A stretch of DNA of 37,773 nucleotides from Armatimonadetes bacterium CG2_30_59_28. Its GTDB lineage: Bacteria > Armatimonadota > Abditibacteriia > CG2-30-59-28. Numbering within the stretch: position 1 is the stretch's first letter; each line of letters opens with the position of its first letter. Below the pieces are notes generated by a model. That model was not told where the DNA came from and made no database searches. It worked only from the letters and a program-made list of their open reading frames with translations. Location of the stretch: positions 1-37,773 of the forward strand of contig MNXM01000334.1 of assembly GCA_001872605.1 (NCBI GenBank), in the 5' to 3' direction. The translations under genes were made by a program, and so were the position numbers. Below are positions 1 to 9,000 of the stretch, piece after piece.

Positions 1-136
1 CTCCCGAGACCATCTCAAGAATCAACCGGGCTCGCCGAACCTGACGTTGCTCTCCGCTGTGTCGGCGAGCAAGCTTTCTCAGAATCCCCTCCTGGGTTGG
101 CGTTACGTGAATTTCTGGTGCGGTGCGTCCTGGCAT
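1..136 (-). CDS. Probable IS630-type transposase, N-terminal fragment cut by window edge
   Basis: Reading leftward from an ATG at 136, 45 codons are open to the window edge. The peptide starts MPGRTAPEIHVTPTQEGIL and continues with RKLARRHSGEQRQVRRARLI. This matches the layout of the N-terminal helix-turn-helix of IS630/Tc1-type transposases: a short Pro-rich start, a T-x-E-x-x-x-L helix, then an R-x-V-x-R-A-x-x-I-L helix. The family inserts at TA dinucleotides by a DDE mechanism; the catalytic part lies outside the window. A weak GGA-type ribosome site lies about 13 bases upstream. The call rests on pattern recognition of a short segment, and another HTH protein is possible. Confidence 0.5.
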   Translation of the reverse strand, partial: MPGRTAPEIHVTPTQEGILRKLARRHSGEQRQVRRARLILEMVSG

Positions 137-246
137 AATGTTGGCTGCATCCTTTCTGCAATCTGTGCTGTGGTCAAAGACGCATCCTATTCTAACCACT
201 TCCGAGACCAAATCCAAATGTCGCGGAACTTCAAAAACGATGCACT

Positions 247-316
247 AGGGGTGGTCTCCGACGCGCCCACCACGGAGAGGTTTCACCCATACGTGGGCAC
301 GTCGGAGACCACCCCT
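247..316. repeat. 24-bp inverted repeat (palindromic element)
   Basis: Arms at 247-270 and 293-316 are reverse complements with one mismatch (a G-U pair in RNA), separated by 22 bases. The core of each arm is GGTGGTCTCCGACG or its complement. It lies between the transposase fragment and the 3' end of the first pseudopilin gene. It could be a bidirectional transcription stop, a small non-autonomous element or an IS end; no T-tract follows, so a classical intrinsic terminator is unlikely. Confidence 0.6.
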
Positions 317-379
317 GCGAAAGTCCCAAACGATGGCTTCTCAACCGGAACAATATACCTTCTCGGTAGCTCGAGTATG

Positions 380-409
380 CCCAGTTACCCAGTTACCCAA
401 TTACCCAAA
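380..409. repeat. Octamer tandem array next to pseudopilin stop codon
   Basis: Three and a half units of CCAGTTAC/CCAATTAC lie directly after the stop codon (TAG at 410-412) of the minus-strand pseudopilin. The rest of the 137-409 interval holds only the inverted repeat described above; no other gene is seen there. Confidence 0.6.
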
Positions 410-1228
410 CTACGGACATGTGATATCTCCGGTCGCGTCCTTCTCGATGGTGAACTGGTAGTCCTTGAAACTCCGCACCCACTTCACCTTACCGTCTGCG
501 AAGAGGGCGTTGAAGCCGCCATTGTGGCGCGCGTGAGGCTTCTCACCGTCGGCATAGTCGCTGGGGCACAGCTTACCGGTGGTATCGGTTCCGCCGTCAA
601 GTTCCGGCTTCCCGTTGGTGGGAGAGTCGGTGACCATGATCGTGTCTGTAACATCGTCGATGCTGGTGATCTTGCGGTAGCCGTCGAGGCCGCTCGTGGA
701 GTCCTGGCTGCCGACGATCGCCCCGCACGCGTTCTGCACACCACTCCAGAAAGTGCCGTTGTACGCATACCCGCTCTTTCCATCGGTGTAGGCAAGCTTC
801 TGCCTTGAGGGACAGGTGAAGATCTCCCAGCTCTTGGTGTACGGCTGCAAGGCTCCCATCCAGGAAAGCTCGAGAGCGGTCTTTCTCTCAGAAAGGGATT
901 TGGAGGGATCGGGATCGGGATCGGGATCGGGAGCCCATACCGCGGCCTTGTTCTTTGTACAACCCGGCATCAACCAGTAGATCGGCTGGCTGTCAGGCAG
1001 GCGCTGATCCCAGTCGGCAATGTACATCTCAAGAGCGCCGCCAATCTGTTTCAGGTTCGACTGGCACTTGACGGAGCGCCCCTTCTCCCGTGCTTTCGAG
1101 AAGACGGGAAAGATAATGCCGGCAAGCACAACAATGATGCCGATAACAACCAGCAGTTCGATCAGAGTGAACCCGAATTTTGGATGTCGAGTGCCGGATT
1201 CCGGATTTGGCGATTGCGCAAACATCAT
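410..1228 (-). CDS. Type II secretion/type IV pilus-like pseudopilin with H-x9-DG tail
   Basis: The 272-residue protein has a prepilin leader of 19 residues ending KFG, followed by FTLIELLVVIGIIVVLAGII, the class III prepilin cleavage/methylation motif and hydrophobic N-terminal helix. Cleavage by the PilD-like peptidase is expected after Gly19, with Glu at mature position 5. Near residues 235-246 it has the H-N-G-G-F-N-A-L-F-A-D-G pattern (H-x9-DG), typical of the large pseudopilin family of Planctomycetes and Armatimonadota. A DP repeat of four units (about residues 101-108) comes from a GATCGG tandem at 905-933. The ATG has a GGAG site five bases upstream. It ends in TCP-stop like the pseudopilin at 12828-13634. 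Its individual role, major or minor pseudopilin, cannot be told from sequence. Confidence 0.88.
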   Translation of the reverse strand: MMFAQSPNPESGTRHPKFGFTLIELLVVIGIIVVLAGIIFPVFSKAREKGRSVKCQSNLKQIGGALEMYIADWDQRLPDSQPIYWLMPGCTKNKAAVWAPDPDPDPDPSKSLSERKTALELSWMGALQPYTKSWEIFTCPSRQKLAYTDGKSGYAYNGTFWSGVQNACGAIVGSQDSTSGLDGYRKITSIDDVTDTIMVTDSPTNGKPELDGGTDTTGKLCPSDYADGEKPHARHNGGFNALFADGKVKWVRSFKDYQFTIEKDATGDITCP

Positions 1229-1308
1229 AGTGGCTCCCTTCTACCTTCTGTGAGTGTCCTGAGTGCGGAAGATCCAATGCGGCCGGCGTCTGTTGCCGTA
1301 CGCCTGCA

Positions 1309-2313
1309 TCAACACAAGGGTGACTGATAGATGCTGATCAACTCCTCCAGCGTATCCGCGTTTCTCAGCCCTTTGTGAATTGCCCGTAGAACGTCCACGT
1401 CTTCGATCTTATACAAGGTGGGCAAGAACCGGAGCCCCTCCGCTCCGAATTTCAACTCCAGCCCCAATTCCAGGCCCGCCAGCAATCCCTGGCGAGCGCC
1501 CTGCTGCATGCCCTGTTGCATGCCTTGTTGCAGACCTCGCTGCAATCCTTCCTCTACCCATTTCTCCGCAATGGTCGCCATTAGCTCCTCACCCCTTTCT
1601 GCAAGCTGCGCGGACACCGCTTCCCGCAGGTCGTCCCCCGAAATCTTATTCGTTGCGGTTGTCAAGTACCGCAGCACCGTTTCCACCGAATCCAACCCTC
1701 TGGGTTGTCGCAGTATCCCGACGAGCAAGCGTGCAATGTCGGGCAACCGTTCTCGCAACAGATCGTGAGCGATGTACTTCATCACCAGCAACCCGACCTG
1801 CAGCACCGCAACCCCTCGGATGGCCGCGTCGTCGTATCGCGAAAGGTCACACAGCCAGTACCGAAAGTCAGGCGTAAACTCTTCCAGGCCCGCCGGAACG
1901 CATACCACATCGTGCAACTGCGGGCCGACGTTCCATCGAGCGTCTCCGTGATACAAGACTATCGGGAAGACGGACGACAAACGTTCGCCTTGCTTGAGCA
2001 CGTATTCCCAGATGCGCACTACATAACGCAACACCTGAAAGGCTACCAGAACGTCGGGGTAACTCTTATGCTCGAAAAGGATATACACATAAGCCCAATC
2101 GCCATCCCGGGTTTTCGCCCGGAAGAGCAGGTCGGAGAAATGTTCGCGCAAATCCGAACCGACGAACGAGTCCTTCACCGCCTCCACTGAGGATATCTCC
2201 AGCCGTTCTACAATCTCCGACGGCGCGTCGTTGACGATAAAGTCTCGCGCTACCTCCTCGCGGGAGAAGACCTCCTTGAAAAAACGGTCGTGGGGGTTGG
2301 TCAGGTCCGTAAT
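1309..2313 (-). CDS. Rpn/YhgA-like PD-(D/E)XK nuclease, probably starting at ATT
   Basis: This is an Rpn-type protein (recombination-promoting nuclease / putative transposase family) of about 334 residues. The first canonical start, GTG at 2187, would remove the conserved N-terminus. The same frame is open upstream and encodes TDLTNPHDRFFKEVFSREEV, the usual family start. The only plausible initiation codon there is ATT at 2313-2311, nine bases after AGAGGAAGG. Catalytic-core candidates are the SDLLF aspartate and the E-x-K of ILFEHKS. The C-terminal part carries the family's LQQGMQQGMQQGARQG-type glutamine/glycine repeat. The gene lies 18 bases after the coiled-coil gene, so the two are probably co-transcribed. 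Family members nick or cut DNA and are often multicopy. The start may instead be a decayed ATG that now gives a shorter protein. Confidence 0.8.
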   Translation of the reverse strand: MTDLTNPHDRFFKEVFSREEVARDFIVNDAPSEIVERLEISSVEAVKDSFVGSDLREHFSDLLFRAKTRDGDWAYVYILFEHKSYPDVLVAFQVLRYVVRIWEYVLKQGERLSSVFPIVLYHGDARWNVGPQLHDVVCVPAGLEEFTPDFRYWLCDLSRYDDAAIRGVAVLQVGLLVMKYIAHDLLRERLPDIARLLVGILRQPRGLDSVETVLRYLTTATNKISGDDLREAVSAQLAERGEELMATIAEKWVEEGLQRGLQQGMQQGMQQGARQGLLAGLELGLELKFGAEGLRFLPTLYKIEDVDVLRAIHKGLRNADTLEELISIYQSPLC

Positions 2314-2331
2314 CCGGAGTCACCTTCCTCT

Positions 2332-2649
2332 CTACAACTCCACTCCCACTTTGTCGGCAACCCGCTGCAGACCGACATGCAGTTCCCGTATCGTGTCTGT
2401 CCAGTTCACACGCTCCAGGAGATTATCCAGCCGTCCGAGAATCAAGGTATCCGTGCGTTTCAAATCGGCGATCTCCTCCATCACCGACTCGAACCGCTCG
2501 TTCATCTCCTGCCTGAGCGCCTTAAGTTCTTCTCCTTGGGAACTCACCGTCTCCTGGACGTGCTTGAGTTCCACCTGAACTGCTTTAAGCTCCGGCACAA
2601 GGAGATCCTGCACAACCTGCCGAAAGCCCTGTACAATGTTCTCCGCCAT
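2332..2649 (-). CDS. Small coiled-coil protein paired with Rpn nuclease
   Basis: The 105-residue soluble protein is almost entirely charged helix, with heptad-like spacing from about residue 20 to 80 (LKAVQVELKHVQETVSSQGE and following). There is no signal peptide or membrane segment. Its ATG follows GGAGAAGGAAC, a good ribosome site, and its stop lies 18 bases before the nuclease ORF, so they form a two-gene unit. I do not recognise a named family. Given the pairing it may bind or restrain the nuclease, but this is inference. Confidence 0.7.
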   Translation of the reverse strand: MAENIVQGFRQVVQDLLVPELKAVQVELKHVQETVSSQGEELKALRQEMNERFESVMEEIADLKRTDTLILGRLDNLLERVNWTDTIRELHVGLQRVADKVGVEL

Positions 2650-2750
2650 GTTCCTTCTCCTCTAACGCAGCGCCAATACCGCAACCCGATTATCCCACAT
2701 ACACCAGACCCTCAGGAAGAGGGAGCAGCAAGCCACCGTGTTGACCGTTC

Positions 2751-5700
2751 CTACTGAACTGCACCAGTACAGACGTTATCTGCTCCATTCGCTACGATTG
2801 CATTGCCTCCCAAATCCCTAAGGTTTCCGACTCTAACGGTATAAGTATCACCCGGATTCAGGTTCAGCCCAGTTATCGTAACGGTTCGTGTTGCGTCGTC
2901 ATACGTGAGCGTTGCTCCCGTCAGGTCAATGTTCGTGCCGGTCGGAGATTCCAAGACATAATTGGCGCGGGTAGTAGCGTCAGCCCGTGCCACCGGCTTG
3001 GAAAACGTGACGGTAACATTGGTGTTATGCGCCGTACACGCCGCTATCCTCAGGTCTCTGACATCCGCTCGAATCGTTAGCACATCCTGCGGCTCGTTCG
3101 CATCCCGAACATCGTTGTTGTTCAAATCTTTGAACACAACCAGTGTTCCTGTATAAACTCCCGGATCGATTGTATTATCAACCGTAAGCTGTACCAGAAT
3201 GTCCACAGAGTTTTCTTCGGGAGTTGCATTGTTCGGATCAATGACATCAATGATTCGAGTGGTCGCATTGAAATGCTGTCCTTGTGGGAGGGTTCCTTGG
3301 GCAAAGGTGAAGACGGGATCAGTGAGAACGGTGGCCCCGTTCGTCATATCTCGCTCCAGATTAGCCGCGTTGTCTGCCCCAGCAGTAACCTGCACTTTCA
3401 AACCAAGAAGAGGCAGATCGCAAAGCCTGTTGACGCCATTGCGCGAAATCACCCTAAAACGACGAGTTATCACGTTTTCCGGATCACCGGCACGGGGCCG
3501 GCTGATGGTAGCAATTCCGGAACCGTCACCCAGCGTGAGGACTCGATCGGTTGCGGATATCCCATCATCCTGGTTTGCGCTCCCGGTCAATTCGACGACC
3601 CGAAAACTGTCGAGCATCGGCTTGACTGCCAAATTGAAACCGCGGGTATTAGCGGAGCGTTGGGTAGTCCAACCCAACCAGTAGACGCCCCTGCTATCTT
3701 TCATCGCAGTCACCTGTGATTCCTCCGCGGGTGCAACAGGGCCAGAATAGTTCCTCCAGGTCACTGATCCGTCATTGACAGAAGTGCCCGCTGTGATTGG
3801 CCAGGTTGGTTCGGTGGTACCCGTGGTTCCACCTGCTGCAGCCTGGTAGATGATGCCATTTGGCGTGGTGGGTCTCACAAACTCGTTCGCGCTGAAAGCC
3901 GTCGAAGCAGACCAAGAACGCGCCCAAAGAGACAAGTCATCAACGGAAAACTGACTTGGGGCATTCGTTTGGCCGTTCGGATTCCAATTGGATCGGACTG
4001 TAAAATCCGAACCGGCGAGGGCATATCGGTAGAAGATCGTGTTCGACGGTGGGTTCTCACTCAGTACTCGGTTCTCAAAAAGCCAGTAATTTCTCTCTGC
4101 AGTGTTTTCTCGGAACAAACCGAAACCGCCTTGGCTCCGTTGAGTAAGACCGGTAGATATATTCTCATGAAGCAGAACCGGTTCGGCATTTGTATTCCAG
4201 GCGCCTACCGTCGAGGAGGGACGCAAATACAGGTAATCCAGTTGGCGCCTCTCCAAGCACTGCCATACAACGGATCCGTCATTTACTGTGCTACCTACCG
4301 TTGTCGGCCATGTTGGCTCGGCTGCGCTTGAGGTTCCACCGATAGCAGCAACATAGAGCAGGTGCAGCCGCTGCAAGTAGGCAGAGGTGGGGCTTACCAA
4401 GGCCCCCGCCTGATAGACAGTGTTTGCTCTCCAACGGGACTGGTGCTGCAGAAAGGCAAGGGCTGTGATGTCGTTGCCTGATACCGGTTCTGTAACGGTG
4501 GCACACTGAGGATGGATGACGGTTTTTTTCGTAGGCACTGTATCCATCGTATCGGTAATCGTCGTCTTATCAAGGAAGATGGAGTCAGCAGTACTATTGC
4601 TTGGATCGTCCGCTCTCTTCCTGACAAGATTCCACAAGGGGGAGAAATTGCCTTTCTGATGTCGCAGAAAAAAGAGGTCCAGCACGTTAAGCCCAGCGGT
4701 TTGTGCCGCTGCAGGTTGAGCGAGGACGTAAGCTGCCGTACCGCTTGCGGCTGTGGCCGGGGGAGAGGTCAGCGCCGGCGTCCAACTTCCTGCAGCGACA
4801 TCATAAAAACGAAAGACGATGGTGCCGTCCGGTGCGGTTCCGGCGTGGTATCGCCTTTCCCAGAAAACGAAAAGGCGATGAACCCCTCCCGAACGACTGA
4901 ACACTGCGAAGGTGGGATTCACATCAGCAAAGGTATCCGTAGCGGACCGCGCCGGGACGGAGAGATCAACCGGTGCGCTCCACGAAATTCCCCCATCCGT
5001 TGATCTTCTCACCCACACATCGTGGTATTGGTTGTCTGCAATGCCATAGTCTGAGGAAAATGCCATCCACAGGTTGCTTGGACTTGCTGAATCCTCTGTG
5101 AAGGTCAGCCCACCAACACCCCGGGGAATATCTGTTGTCGCTGACCAGATAGAAGGAGCACCAAAAATTGGCGTGACAAGCTGCCCGATCGTCTCTCCCC
5201 CAGCCGTCACATTGGTCGCAGCCAAACCAGGATCGACCGCGCCAACACCCTCATCGGGAAGACGGATTGAACCACCAATCACTCCGCTACTGGTCGTACC
5301 ACCAAGAGTGCCCGATACTGGTGAGGCGCCGACTGGCGCTAAGGCCACCGTTGTGCCGTCGGACACCCAGTTCCCGTAACGCTCTCTCAGAAAAAGGTTG
5401 AACAGAACTTCTGTTGGGGGACCATTCAGGTCAACGCCTCTGAAAAACGGCTCCCATTGGGAGCCTTCATTCTGGGGGGCCAAGGCTGCGGTGAATCGAG
5501 TCGCGTCAAGGTCGGGAGTGAGACTAACGGTAACCGCGGGCGTGACCAACCTGGGACCAGGACCACTTGCGGGATCGGGGTCGGAGAAGACAGGAAAGCT
5601 GACGGTCGTTCCCGCAGGAGGCACGTAAGCCTGGGCCACACCTGCAAAGGAAACATCGACGACCATCCTCTGACCGTCATTGGTAAGGACCGCCGTGGCC

Positions 5701-6056
5701 GTAATCTGGTATGTGAAGCCATCCGCCAGCCAGGCGCCTGTGGCAGTTCCGTTGGTTAGGGTCTGAGAGATGCCCGAGCCACGCGTCCAACCATCGGGAG
5801 GTATCACTCGAAGAATGAGTTCGTCGGCGTCTCCGGACTCTGTGTATTGAAGTACGAATGGCTGAGAAGAGAAGTCATGCCGCGCCTCCACTGTCACAGG
5901 AGGAGTTGGAGCGGTGATGACCACAGTACCGGTCCCCTCATTAGCTGCCCAGCCAATGCGAGCAGGAAGTGCCGCCACCGTCGCCAACAGGATCATGATG
6001 AAGCGCATCTTCCATGGAAGCAGTTCAGGAAATGATATTTTCAGTTTCGGCATCAT
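2751..6056 (-). CDS. Large secreted protein with Asp-box and Ig-like C-terminal domain
   Basis: The 1101-residue protein has a signal peptide (charged start, hydrophobic stretch FIMILLATVAALPARIGWA, cleavage near residue 37). Asp354 lies in RSTDGGISWSAP, a BNR/Asp-box as in sialidase-type beta-propellers. Two similar roughly 60-residue modules at about 540-600 and 713-770 share W-x-A-x-T/S, EPTWP and NDGSVVW/NDGSVTW; modules of this pattern occur in phage tail and carbohydrate-binding proteins. The last 100 residues (VTVTFSKPVARADATTRANY, then VTITGLNLNPGDTYTVRV) resemble SbsA-type bacterial Ig-like domains. The gene starts 18 bases after the PilX-like gene, so it is probably its co-transcribed partner: an adhesin or substrate-binding surface protein. 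Enzymatic activity cannot be claimed. Confidence 0.82.
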   Translation of the reverse strand: MMPKLKISFPELLPWKMRFIMILLATVAALPARIGWAANEGTGTVVITAPTPPVTVEARHDFSSQPFVLQYTESGDADELILRVIPPDGWTRGSGISQTLTNGTATGAWLADGFTYQITATAVLTNDGQRMVVDVSFAGVAQAYVPPAGTTVSFPVFSDPDPASGPGPRLVTPAVTVSLTPDLDATRFTAALAPQNEGSQWEPFFRGVDLNGPPTEVLFNLFLRERYGNWVSDGTTVALAPVGASPVSGTLGGTTSSGVIGGSIRLPDEGVGAVDPGLAATNVTAGGETIGQLVTPIFGAPSIWSATTDIPRGVGGLTFTEDSASPSNLWMAFSSDYGIADNQYHDVWVRRSTDGGISWSAPVDLSVPARSATDTFADVNPTFAVFSRSGGVHRLFVFWERRYHAGTAPDGTIVFRFYDVAAGSWTPALTSPPATAASGTAAYVLAQPAAAQTAGLNVLDLFFLRHQKGNFSPLWNLVRKRADDPSNSTADSIFLDKTTITDTMDTVPTKKTVIHPQCATVTEPVSGNDITALAFLQHQSRWRANTVYQAGALVSPTSAYLQRLHLLYVAAIGGTSSAAEPTWPTTVGSTVNDGSVVWQCLERRQLDYLYLRPSSTVGAWNTNAEPVLLHENISTGLTQRSQGGFGLFRENTAERNYWLFENRVLSENPPSNTIFYRYALAGSDFTVRSNWNPNGQTNAPSQFSVDDLSLWARSWSASTAFSANEFVRPTTPNGIIYQAAAGGTTGTTEPTWPITAGTSVNDGSVTWRNYSGPVAPAEESQVTAMKDSRGVYWLGWTTQRSANTRGFNLAVKPMLDSFRVVELTGSANQDDGISATDRVLTLGDGSGIATISRPRAGDPENVITRRFRVISRNGVNRLCDLPLLGLKVQVTAGADNAANLERDMTNGATVLTDPVFTFAQGTLPQGQHFNATTRIIDVIDPNNATPEENSVDILVQLTVDNTIDPGVYTGTLVVFKDLNNNDVRDANEPQDVLTIRADVRDLRIAACTAHNTNVTVTFSKPVARADATTRANYVLESPTGTNIDLTGATLTYDDATRTVTITGLNLNPGDTYTVRVGNLRDLGGNAIVANGADNVCTGAVQ

Positions 6057-6074
6057 CGGCCATCCCGTTCCTCA

Positions 6075-9000
6075 CTATCTAACGTACATCAGAGACTTGC
6101 TGAGAGGAAGATGAGGTAGATTAAGTCTCCCTGCATTAGACCCGTATTCGGTCCGCTCCGTTCCACCATGTTCGCGGAGTCGCACATCGTATGCGTAATT
6201 GATGTTCGGCCGCGTTTCCCAGCGTTGATGCCCTTCGGCAGGCGTTCCTTGATAGTAGAATCCCAGGTCCTTTTTCGTGTTCACTGCTCCATTGACGAAA
6301 ACAGGAACCAGACTTCCCGTGTAATCGGGAATTATCGCCCAACCTTCCTTCGCCCCCAGGATCAACGCGTCCATTGAGACGGGTACGTCAATGCGAATGT
6401 CCTTGATCCAATACGCGCTCCCGGAGCGGTTATTCTGCCGGATCAGAATGTTGGCATCACCGGTGGTTGTGACTCCATAATCTGTCAGGGGATCAATATT
6501 CCAGGATCTGGTTTCGTAGGACAATTGGTTCGGGGCGTAGCCTCGCAGGAAGGGCAAATATGCGTATGTCAACATCGCCGGCGCGGGGCCTTGGAACAGA
6601 GCCTCGATTAGCGTTGGAGAGTTGGCGTTGGTCCCACGATGAGTGAGGTTGATGGACATGGCGCGGGGAACCGCTCCCAGATTGAAACGCCCCTCCAACT
6701 TGTCATGCGCCCCGACCCTCCAGTGGAAAGGGGGTCTCCCATCGAGTGTGTCTGATTCCACCGGGGCGTCCACCGTGAAATCTTGCCAGTTTGCAACCCC
6801 TGCCACCTCGGAAAGCTCAAGCTCCCCTGAAGAGATGTTTGCTCTCCAGGGCCCCAGTGGTGACTGGAGACTGGGAAGGTTCAGTACCACAGACTCCTCG
6901 GCTAAGAGTGCGAGCGTACCGTTGCCTTGAGTGATGATGGGCGCTTCAACGTAAATGATTCCGCCGGAAACGATCGTTAAATGATGCAGATCAGGAATGA
7001 TACATCCCGCATCTCCCGCCGGGGCTTGGAGTCGAATGTTCCCTTCTACAAAGAGGACATTGGAGTTGGCGGCAATTCTTGCCTGCGGATAGGGGCTTGC
7101 GGCGGCCGCTCCTGGTATGTAATGATCGTCGGTAAGATCACCGGGTGTTCCGTTGTTGTCCCAAGCATACCTGTCAACGAAAATTTGCCCTGCCGAGTTG
7201 AGACGCACAATGGTTCCGGGTGGCTGATAGGGGTATTGAGGTTCCCCAAAGTCATCGATCGGTTCCGTCGCTGGATCCCGCCCCCAGTTCTGAACTCCAT
7301 GCGTGAACCACTCCCGTTGTGTGATTGTGGCAGGAGTCACAATTTCAACGAGTGAACCCGCCGGAATCGGCTCATCATCAGTTCTATTGTACCGCGGCGT
7401 AAACGTGAGCGTAACCTGGTCGCCGGTATCATACGGCACGGCCGTCGCGCTGTAATCGACGGCCGTGATCATCTTGAAAGCATACCGATTGTGTTTGAGG
7501 GTGTTATAGTCGTTATCGGTGCCAGGATAGCTGAGCAGAATGTGATCGCCGGTATTGAATACAAACGGATTGTCCGCGAACGAAGTGGCGCTCCCCGCGG
7601 GTCTTACCGTGATGTTGTTAACCGTAACCGTGTATGCGGCAGTTCCGGGAGCAGCTACATTAACATCCTGAACTTCGTTGACCACCGTCGCTGTCACCGC
7701 TGTGTACCCGTCATTCGGAACAGTGTCAGTATTCCGGTTCGCTGCTGTCGCAGCCCCCCTCCGGGTCGTGATAGTAGTGGAGTACTGCCGGGTTAATGGA
7801 ATGTCATTTGGAGCTTGTCCGATTCTCCGCAAGTCGTCGTTCGGGATGTAGTAGCCGTTGCCGTCGCGATTGCCAGTGCCGTTGTAGGTGAGAACGTAGT
7901 AGCGGTTATCGATGTCAATAACGTCATCATCTCTTCTGATGTTCAACTCCGGCAAAGGCTCAGGGTTAACGAACCCGTGTCCGCCGTGGTTTCCCAATCC
8001 ATCTCGGTAGACGTACATGTCATTAAAAATGCCATTGTTGCTGGGGAAAGCGGTGGAGGCACTCGGGTTCACCCTCACCTGCAGAGGGTTGTCGCCCCCG
8101 TAGGTCGTGTACGCCCAGATCGGAGGAGCAGGAGGAGGGGTGGAGTTCCTCGGATCATAGTGGGCGATCCGACCGGCCACCAACACCTTGTCATTCCTTG
8201 TGCGATCAAGTTCCACTACGCTCTTTATCGCCTCGGTCGTATTCGCCGTTGGACCCTGCCAGGTGAGATCCTGGTTGATTCGCATGGGACCATCGTAAAG
8301 GGGAATCGTCGCGTAGTAGTACTCCACCTCTATCGCGATTGCGAGGGGATTGGCAAAGATCAGCGTCCCCGTGTCGTAATCGACAGTGTAGGTGTTTGCC
8401 GGAATCGGCTGACGAGTCAAGTTCGCCTGGTGTACTGTGAAAACACTGTTGGCATCAGTTACTTCCTGCGTGAGGATTTGCTCTCCAGCCGCATCCTGTT
8501 GGTCAGCTCTGAGAGTCACGGTGTTGGCGGTGGTGTTGATGGAGGCAGTCACAATACCGGTAAGCGCAGTATTAACAACATTCATTGCGTTGGTCCAAGA
8601 TGCATCAGCCGAGGCCCCAATGGCTATATCTGTCCCGAAAGTGAATGTTGTAGGACCGGGAGGTTGCGGCCCGATGCTGAAAGAGTCGGTTGCCGTTACC
8701 TGGGTGTCGGCATAAGTGATTGTTCCGGTAGCGTATCGGCTTCGCACGGTAACCGGATAGTTGGCAGAATCATTCACCATTGGGTACCTGTCTGTGAAGA
8801 CAATGGTTTCACCACTGCCACTTGGGGGATTATCGACTTGCTGGACTACGAAGTTCCCCAGCACTGTATTCTCATCTGCCAAAAAAGCGTAACTGTTGAG
8901 GGTTATGGGTTTGTACGCGACTCGCTCCCGGAATACGGCGGGGTTGTTTGACGACCGACCGATGCTGGTAATGCGGATAAAGCCCTCTGTGGCGCTTCCC

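Noticed and set aside
140-170. Possible sigma54 promoter (TTGGC ... TCTGCA)
   Set aside because: The GG-to-GC distance is wrong for a -24/-12 element and the orientation does not face a gene start.
47-808. Plus-strand ORF of 253 codons at the left end
   Set aside because: It runs antisense to the pseudopilin gene and through the inverted repeat and octamer array. It has no family resemblance and no ribosome site.
7815-8951. Plus-strand ORF of 378 codons
   Set aside because: It is the antisense shadow of the PilX-like gene in GC-rich DNA; its Val/Arg-rich product has no recognisable domain.
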